NCBI GenBank assembly: GCA_030568195.1
Contig: JAJLTO010000003.1
Location: 1,448,501-1,512,500 of the forward strand
Source: Dipodascopsis uninucleata var. uninucleata
Lineage: Eukaryota; Ascomycota; Lipomycetes; Lipomycetales; Lipomycetaceae
DNA length: 64,000 nucleotides
Direction of reading: 5' to 3'
Below the pieces are notes generated by a model. The model was given only the letters and a program-made list of their open reading frames with translations, was not told the DNA's origin and searched no databases. Of this stretch, positions 59,204-64,000 are shown piece after piece. Each line of letters starts with the position of its first letter. Position 1 is the stretch's first letter. The position numbers and the translations under genes were made by a program.

Positions 59204-60265
59204 TCATAAAGCAGTCATAGTATTGTCATGTTCAATTCCCGGCGTGACACTAGATATGAACTTTAGAAATATTACAAGATATTGATCAACACGGATAGCT
59301 TCTTCAGAACCTTCCTCGTTATCAGAAGCACCTGCATTAGCATCAACATCTTCCCAATCCTCTGAATCCAGGCCCAAGCCTTCCACGCCTGCCAAGAGAT
59401 CCTCTTGACGAAGGCGAGCTCTCTCTTCTTCACGCTTAGTAGCTTTAAGTCTTCTTTGTCGTGCTTCTGCTCTTGAAAGCAACATCTTCATGACGCCAGC
59501 GTGTCGGCAAGGATGAATAGAAACCATAGTAGAATTCTCTAAAAATGGCGCAGATTCGATAGTGACAGTCTTATCCTTATATTCAGAAACAATATCTTCA
59601 AACATCTCATCTGGAGTCAAAGGACTTCCTGAAGAATTAAATCCTGAGAGATACATCTTGGGCACACGATAGGATGTTGAATAAGTAATATACAAATTAT
59701 ATGACCTGTTAGGTACAGTTATAGCTGATAGATCGTTGTGTCTACTACTGTCAGGTAAAGATCCTGCTGTATTAGGCAAGTATCCCGAATCATCAAGCTC
59801 ATTAGCCTCCATGTCATCTATGTCAAGTACTGAACCATCGTCCTCATCTTCGGTACCACCAATTTCATGCTTGTCGGTGTTGCCGCTAGTAGCCTTACTC
59901 TCAGCACCTTCACCAGCGTCCGACGACTTCAAATATGAAATAGTCCATCCATCTTCATCAGTCCTCTCATCATCAAGAGTGCTAAATTTTCCAGCATGGC
60001 CGTAGGCGCCTGAAGTTGCCTGGGCACGAACATGCGACGGTACATGCTTTGTGACTAAAAATTGCTTGTTGGGGGGAAGAAAGTCTCGTCGTTTCGAGGC
60101 AGGAGCTGAAGACCACGACCAAGTAGGAAATTTATAGACGAGATAGTCACCAGCAAGAACAAACTCCTCGGGAGTGATTTCTCCGGTCTGCTTAAACGTG
60201 GACACATGTGTGACAGGAGAAAGATACTCCCTCCATGACGACAGCGTCGACTGTATTCGTAGCAT
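59204..60265 (-). CDS. ATG3: Autophagy E2-like enzyme Atg3
   Basis: E2-like enzyme that conjugates Atg8 to phosphatidylethanolamine for autophagosome growth. Single exon, 353 aa (310 in yeast). The amphipathic N-terminal helix and start MLRIQSTLSSWREYLSPVTHVSTF are diagnostic, followed by GEITPEEFVLAGDYLVYKFPTWSW. An acidic flexible region (about 90-170) is longer than in yeast. The catalytic Cys253 is in the HPC motif SIHPCRHAGVMK. The C-terminal part has a second acidic insert (about 295-325, EDWEDVDANAG) before the family tail VDQYLVIFLKFISSVTPGIEHD. Confidence 0.96.
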   Translation of the reverse strand: MLRIQSTLSSWREYLSPVTHVSTFKQTGEITPEEFVLAGDYLVYKFPTWSWSSAPASKRRDFLPPNKQFLVTKHVPSHVRAQATSGAYGHAGKFSTLDDERTDEDGWTISYLKSSDAGEGAESKATSGNTDKHEIGGTEDEDDGSVLDIDDMEANELDDSGYLPNTAGSLPDSSRHNDLSAITVPNRSYNLYITYSTSYRVPKMYLSGFNSSGSPLTPDEMFEDIVSEYKDKTVTIESAPFLENSTMVSIHPCRHAGVMKMLLSRAEARQRRLKATKREEERARLRQEDLLAGVEGLGLDSEDWEDVDANAGASDNEEGSEEAIRVDQYLVIFLKFISSVTPGIEHDNTMTAL

Positions 60266-61799
60266 ATCGAACTGCCTAGTTCTGTACTCTGCTGTTTGAG
60301 ATTTATTCTATGATATATCTGTTATGCCAGCAATAAACTATCCTAATAAAGAAGTCGAGAGTAAGCTTGCTTTTGGAATCGAATTAATGTACAATAGATG
60401 GCGTGAGAATGAATAACTATATTGGTGAAGATCTCTGGTCAGTATCAGATATATAGTCAACTTAAATTTGTCATCTCTCCACAGACTATACTCCTTGGTT
60501 TCAGACATTTCGCTATCATTAACAACGATAAACACATCAAGTCAACTCCATCTAAATTACAGTAATATAAATCTACTCAACAAATGTTGATCTGTATGTA
60601 GTAGAAATCACTCTCCGAATTTTAGCCACCGTACTCTACAAATCAATAACCATATGGAATGCGAATTTACAATCTGTACCTACCGCTTAAATCAAGATCT
60701 AAAAAAATGTCATATAATCCAGATCACCAGGTGCCTTTTTATACGTCCAAAATGTTATATCAACTTCCTTGCCGTTTAAAACAAAAATAGTATAATACGA
60801 TCGTGTCTGTTCTATTGTTCAGAAAGAACTATTGAAGAATAGTGATATCAGCTTACTACGGCTTCTTGCTTTCCATATTGTTTGAGTAACAGTTACGCGG
60901 GCGGCTCAAATTACCCGGCCTTATTTCTCGCAATTTTTTGGTTTATTTCCAGCGAAAACTCAAACCGGGTAACTGACTTCCAATAATCTGCGACCTTTTT
61001 AATATTCTCACCTAACCCTTGAAAGAAGTAGACAGTTGAGTGTGTTTACCCTGCTTGGATGAGGATTGCGGATTTGCACTGTACGACATGTGATAATAAC
61101 GCAAATGATATTTCATGTTTAACAGAATAATCATGACGAAGCAAATATCCGGAATATTTCCAATTCTTTGCTTTTTTTTTCCTCTAACGAGTCGTAGTTA
61201 TGAATAATATAAGGCAGGCACCCTTATTTTGCTCCTATCAAAATGGATAACCTACAGTTAATGGAATAATTGAAAATTTACTTACTGAGAGTTTTTTTTG
61301 GTATAGAGTACATAGACTTTTTTGTATTGCTTATAGCGTAACGTGGCGCAGATCTACCACCTTTCCTCGAGTCCCGCATCCAGTAGAATAGAAAGGAATT
61401 TTGTTGGTAATCATCCTTCTACCTGTTAAATCCAGTTGATTCGTGCTTCTAGTAAATGCTATAATCGTGTGGCCGATTATTGTATGCAATGAGGTTGTGC
61501 CTGTGCCTGACGTGTAATCCGTAGTAAATAAAACCGCGTCAGTGTGTAAGGTAGATTTATTATCGGTCAACAACTTCTGGCAAGCATAAGCGATCAGGCA
61601 GCTGTCCCATAACCATAGGCAAGAAATTTCAAAGATAAGAACTAATTCAAGTAAATAATTGGTATGTATATAAATTTTTTTTTGGTTTCAAATATTACAT
61701 TTGTCTTGCGAGCCAGAAAAATTGGCTAACGACTGTCGTATTGGCCAGAGTTTCAGGCAAACTGTTTTTACGTTTTGCGCGGCACAACAAGGCTGGATC
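60266..61799. other. Divergent intergenic region, ATG3 and LRO1
   Basis: 1.5 kb. Two Reb1-like sites in opposite orientation (60911 and 60965). A somewhat GC-richer block at 61330-61600 has an 80-codon minus-strand ORF of odd, Thr-rich composition that I do not accept as a gene. The LRO1 frame stays open upstream of its ATG but without another ATG. Confidence 0.4.
60911..60972. promoter_or_regulatory. Inverted pair of Reb1-like sites
   Basis: TTACCCGG at 60911-60918 and CCGGGTAA at 60965-60972, 46 bp apart. TTACCCG is the binding core of the Reb1 general regulatory factor of ascomycetes; a third copy lies in the RPL3 promoter (28124). Confidence 0.4.
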
Positions 61800-63842
61800 A
61801 TGACCACAAGAAGAAGGAGGGCAGTTGACGGCGGTAATGAACTTAGCGATAACAATACAAGCATCGAGCAGGATGGTGTCGTAAAAGAACCAAAGGGTGC
61901 TATTCCAGTTGTAACTGAGTCGTTAGAAGATGAGATTACTCAAACACTCGGATCAGACTCAGAACCAAATAGAAAACCCGGAAGTCCGTTAAAAAATAGA
62001 GCTGGAGATGACGATGAGAAACTCCGCCACCGTCGCCATCATCGCCATCCAAGAGAAAGCCGAACAAATATTAGAAAATCCTTTAAGCAATCGAAGAGAT
62101 TGATTTTTTTTTTAGGCGCGTTGCTTGGAATTGTACTGGCATGGTACTTTGCCGCGGCGCAAGAATTTGTCACTCTAGAGACCTTTAACGATCTCAACTT
62201 GGACGCACTTTCTGAATTTGTTGAAGATGTAAAGGGCAAGCTTCCAGTTGGAATGCTCAATGATGCCAAAGAGATCCTTGGCAACGAAAGCTCTCTTTAT
62301 AAGCGGGAGGCATTTGCCGTCGGTAGACATATGTATAAGGAAGGTCTCAGGGCAAAGCATCCTGTCGTAATGGTTCCGGGCGTTATCTCAACAGGTCTTG
62401 AATCATGGAGCACAACAGACACGCAGGACTGCGGATGCGAGCAGTATTTTCGAAAAAGGTTATGGGGAAGCTTCAATATGTTACGAGCTATGTTCTTGGA
62501 CAAGACCTGCTGGCTCAAGCATATTATGCTGGATCCCAACACTGGGCTTGATCCAAAAGGTTACAAGCTCAGAGCAGCGCAAGGCCTTGAAGCTGCCGAT
62601 TTTTTTGTAGCAGGGTATTGGATTTGGAATAAGATTCTGGAAAACCTTGCGGTGATTACATATGATCCGAACCTTATGTCTTCTGCCGCCTATGACTGGC
62701 GTCTTTCTTATATGGATCTAGAAAGAAGAGATGCATATTTTACCAAAGTTAAGTCTACAATTGAGCAACACAAACAGAAAACTGGGGAGAAAACAGTTCT
62801 TGCTAGCCATAGTATGGGATCGCAGGTTGTTTTCTTTTTTTTTAAGTGGGTTGAAGCAACTGGTGAGTTGTATGGTAATGGAGGCAGGAATTGGGTGAAT
62901 GAACATATTGAAGCTTTTGTGGATATTAGTGGATCGTCTCTTGGAACACCGAAGAGTATAGTTGCTTTACTTAGTGGTGAAATGCGAGATACAGTCCAAC
63001 TTAATGCACTTGCAGTTTACGGACTTGAGAAGTTCTTTTCACGCTACGAGCGAGCCACTCTATTAAGAACGTTTCCTGGTTTAGCTAGCATGCTACCCAA
63101 AGGTGGTGAGGCTGTATGGGGAAGTATGGATCATGCTATTGATGACGCTGACAACCAAACAATAAGCTATGGCAACTTTATCCGTTTTCTGAATAATGAT
63201 TCTCCTCTGACAGCTAAGAATTTGACCATACCAGAGAGCATTGAATTCTTGTTCTCACAAGCTCCACAATGGTTCAAAGATCGCGTCGACATTAATTACA
63301 GTCATGGAATTGCACGCACCCGTGCAGAGGTTGAAGCTAACAACCAAGATTATCGTAAATGGGTTAATCCACTTGAATCTGCACTACCAAATGCCCCCGA
63401 TCTAAAGATTTACTGCTTTTATGGTGTTGGAAAGCCTACAGAACGTGCATACTTATACCAGGAAGAGAAAGCGAAGAGTACTATTCGTCTTAATGTTTCT
63501 ATTGCTGCAGCAGCAGTGGACTATGGAGATCCTGTAGTCATGGGCGAAGGCGACGGCACAGTATCGCTTATCACTCATTCAATGTGCCATCGTTGGCGTG
63601 ATCCTGGAAGTAAATTCAACCCAGGAAATTCTAAAGTCACTATTGTTGAGATGCCACATGAACCTGAGCGATTTGACGTTCGCGGAGGTCCGAAAACAGC
63701 AGAGCATGTAGACGTGCTTGGTCGTGCGGAACTTAACGAACTTGTTCTGAAGGTTGCTGCCGGTTTAGGCCATACCATTGAAGATAGATTCGTGAGCAAG
63801 TTGAAAGATTATGCTCGCAATATTGACTTGGGAGAAGATTAA
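61800..63842 (+). CDS. LRO1: Phospholipid:diacylglycerol acyltransferase
   Basis: ER enzyme that moves an acyl chain from a phospholipid to diacylglycerol, making triacylglycerol. 680 aa from the first ATG (661 in yeast); the frame is open further 5' but has only a TTG there. A basic cytosolic N-terminus (KNRAGDDDEKLRHRRHHRH) precedes one membrane span (LIFFLGALLGIVLAWYFAAA, about 100-119). LCAT-like lumenal domain: HPVVMVPGVISTGLESW, the WGSFNMLRAM lid region, and the catalytic serine Ser338 in ASHSMGSQV. Asp is expected in the GEGDGTVSLITHSMC segment and the His in TAEHVDVLGRAELNEL. Matches fungal Lro1 throughout. Confidence 0.95.
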   Translation: MTTRRRRAVDGGNELSDNNTSIEQDGVVKEPKGAIPVVTESLEDEITQTLGSDSEPNRKPGSPLKNRAGDDDEKLRHRRHHRHPRESRTNIRKSFKQSKRLIFFLGALLGIVLAWYFAAAQEFVTLETFNDLNLDALSEFVEDVKGKLPVGMLNDAKEILGNESSLYKREAFAVGRHMYKEGLRAKHPVVMVPGVISTGLESWSTTDTQDCGCEQYFRKRLWGSFNMLRAMFLDKTCWLKHIMLDPNTGLDPKGYKLRAAQGLEAADFFVAGYWIWNKILENLAVITYDPNLMSSAAYDWRLSYMDLERRDAYFTKVKSTIEQHKQKTGEKTVLASHSMGSQVVFFFFKWVEATGELYGNGGRNWVNEHIEAFVDISGSSLGTPKSIVALLSGEMRDTVQLNALAVYGLEKFFSRYERATLLRTFPGLASMLPKGGEAVWGSMDHAIDDADNQTISYGNFIRFLNNDSPLTAKNLTIPESIEFLFSQAPQWFKDRVDINYSHGIARTRAEVEANNQDYRKWVNPLESALPNAPDLKIYCFYGVGKPTERAYLYQEEKAKSTIRLNVSIAAAAVDYGDPVVMGEGDGTVSLITHSMCHRWRDPGSKFNPGNSKVTIVEMPHEPERFDVRGGPKTAEHVDVLGRAELNELVLKVAAGLGHTIEDRFVSKLKDYARNIDLGED

Positions 63843-64000
63843 ATACTGCTGCATCTGAAAACACTGAAACGCGAGCAATTTTTTCATTGGCGTAACAACT
63901 TAGACTGTTAAAGTAATTGCGAACTGTTACGTGACGCAGTGTACTAGATAGATTTACATGAAGGCGTTTGTGTATCTGTCTTGTAATCTAAATCCAATTA

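Noticed and set aside
61331-61573. 80-codon Thr-rich minus-strand ORF upstream of LRO1
   Set aside because: No motif, no good start context and no splice extension; composition reflects local GC rise.

Overview
The window is 64 kb of an AT-rich nuclear genome from an ascomycete fungus. Several proteins are of fungal type: GET2, DSC3, BSD2, MRP49, VPS74 and LRO1. Two mitochondrial complex I accessory subunits are encoded (NDUFB9-like and an NDUFA11/21.3 kDa-like protein), so this is not a Saccharomyces- or Schizosaccharomyces-like species that has lost complex I. CTG sits at conserved Leu positions (for example in RVB1), so I see no CTG-clade recoding. An RBM5/10-like protein, protein-isoaspartate methyltransferase and a Homol-D box upstream of RPL3 fit an early-branching ascomycete (Taphrinomycotina or a basal yeast lineage). 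I cannot go further without a search.

I place 28 protein genes, one cut by the left edge. Most are interrupted: I inferred about 35 introns, mostly 56-190 nt, with GTAAGT/GTATGT-type donors and (G/A)CTAAC- or CTAAT-type branch points. Because of this, simple ORFs give wrong ends for many genes. Reconstructed exon coordinates are in each entry; they rest on frame continuity, splice motifs and family conservation, not on transcripts.

Layout. 0-12.9 kb: FMP42-like transporter (partial), sphingosine-phosphate lyase, NDUFA11-like, UBP2, VPS74. 14-26 kb: KGD2, NDUFB9, a cyclin, DSC3, pyruvate dehydrogenase kinase, a small unknown protein and an RBM5-like splicing protein. 26-31 kb: RPL3 and the BET protein BDF1. 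31.4-36.5 kb: a gene-poor stretch of 5.2 kb. 36.5-40.2 kb: a Utp12-domain protein and RVB1. 40.2-42.5 kb: a long intergenic region with three MluI boxes and a dense chain of hairpins. 42.5-64 kb: an unknown 452-aa protein, SNF7, a Cwf7/SPF27-like protein, an Hst3/4-type sirtuin, an ARMH3-family protein, an RCC1-like protein, GET2, MRP49, BSD2, PCMT, ATG3 and LRO1.

The genes are ordinary housekeeping genes in mixed orientation with no operon-like logic. Recurring themes are mitochondrial metabolism (KGD2, PDK, complex I, MRP49), membrane and ubiquitin trafficking (UBP2, DSC3, BSD2, SNF7, GET2, VPS74, ATG3), chromatin (BDF1, RVB1, Hst) and splicing (RBM5-like, Cwf7). I saw no tRNA, rRNA, intact transposon or CRISPR array. 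The least explained signals are the structured intergenic DNA at 41.5-42.2 kb with its upstream MluI boxes, and the foldback and terminator-like palindromes inside the 31.4-36.5 kb desert.
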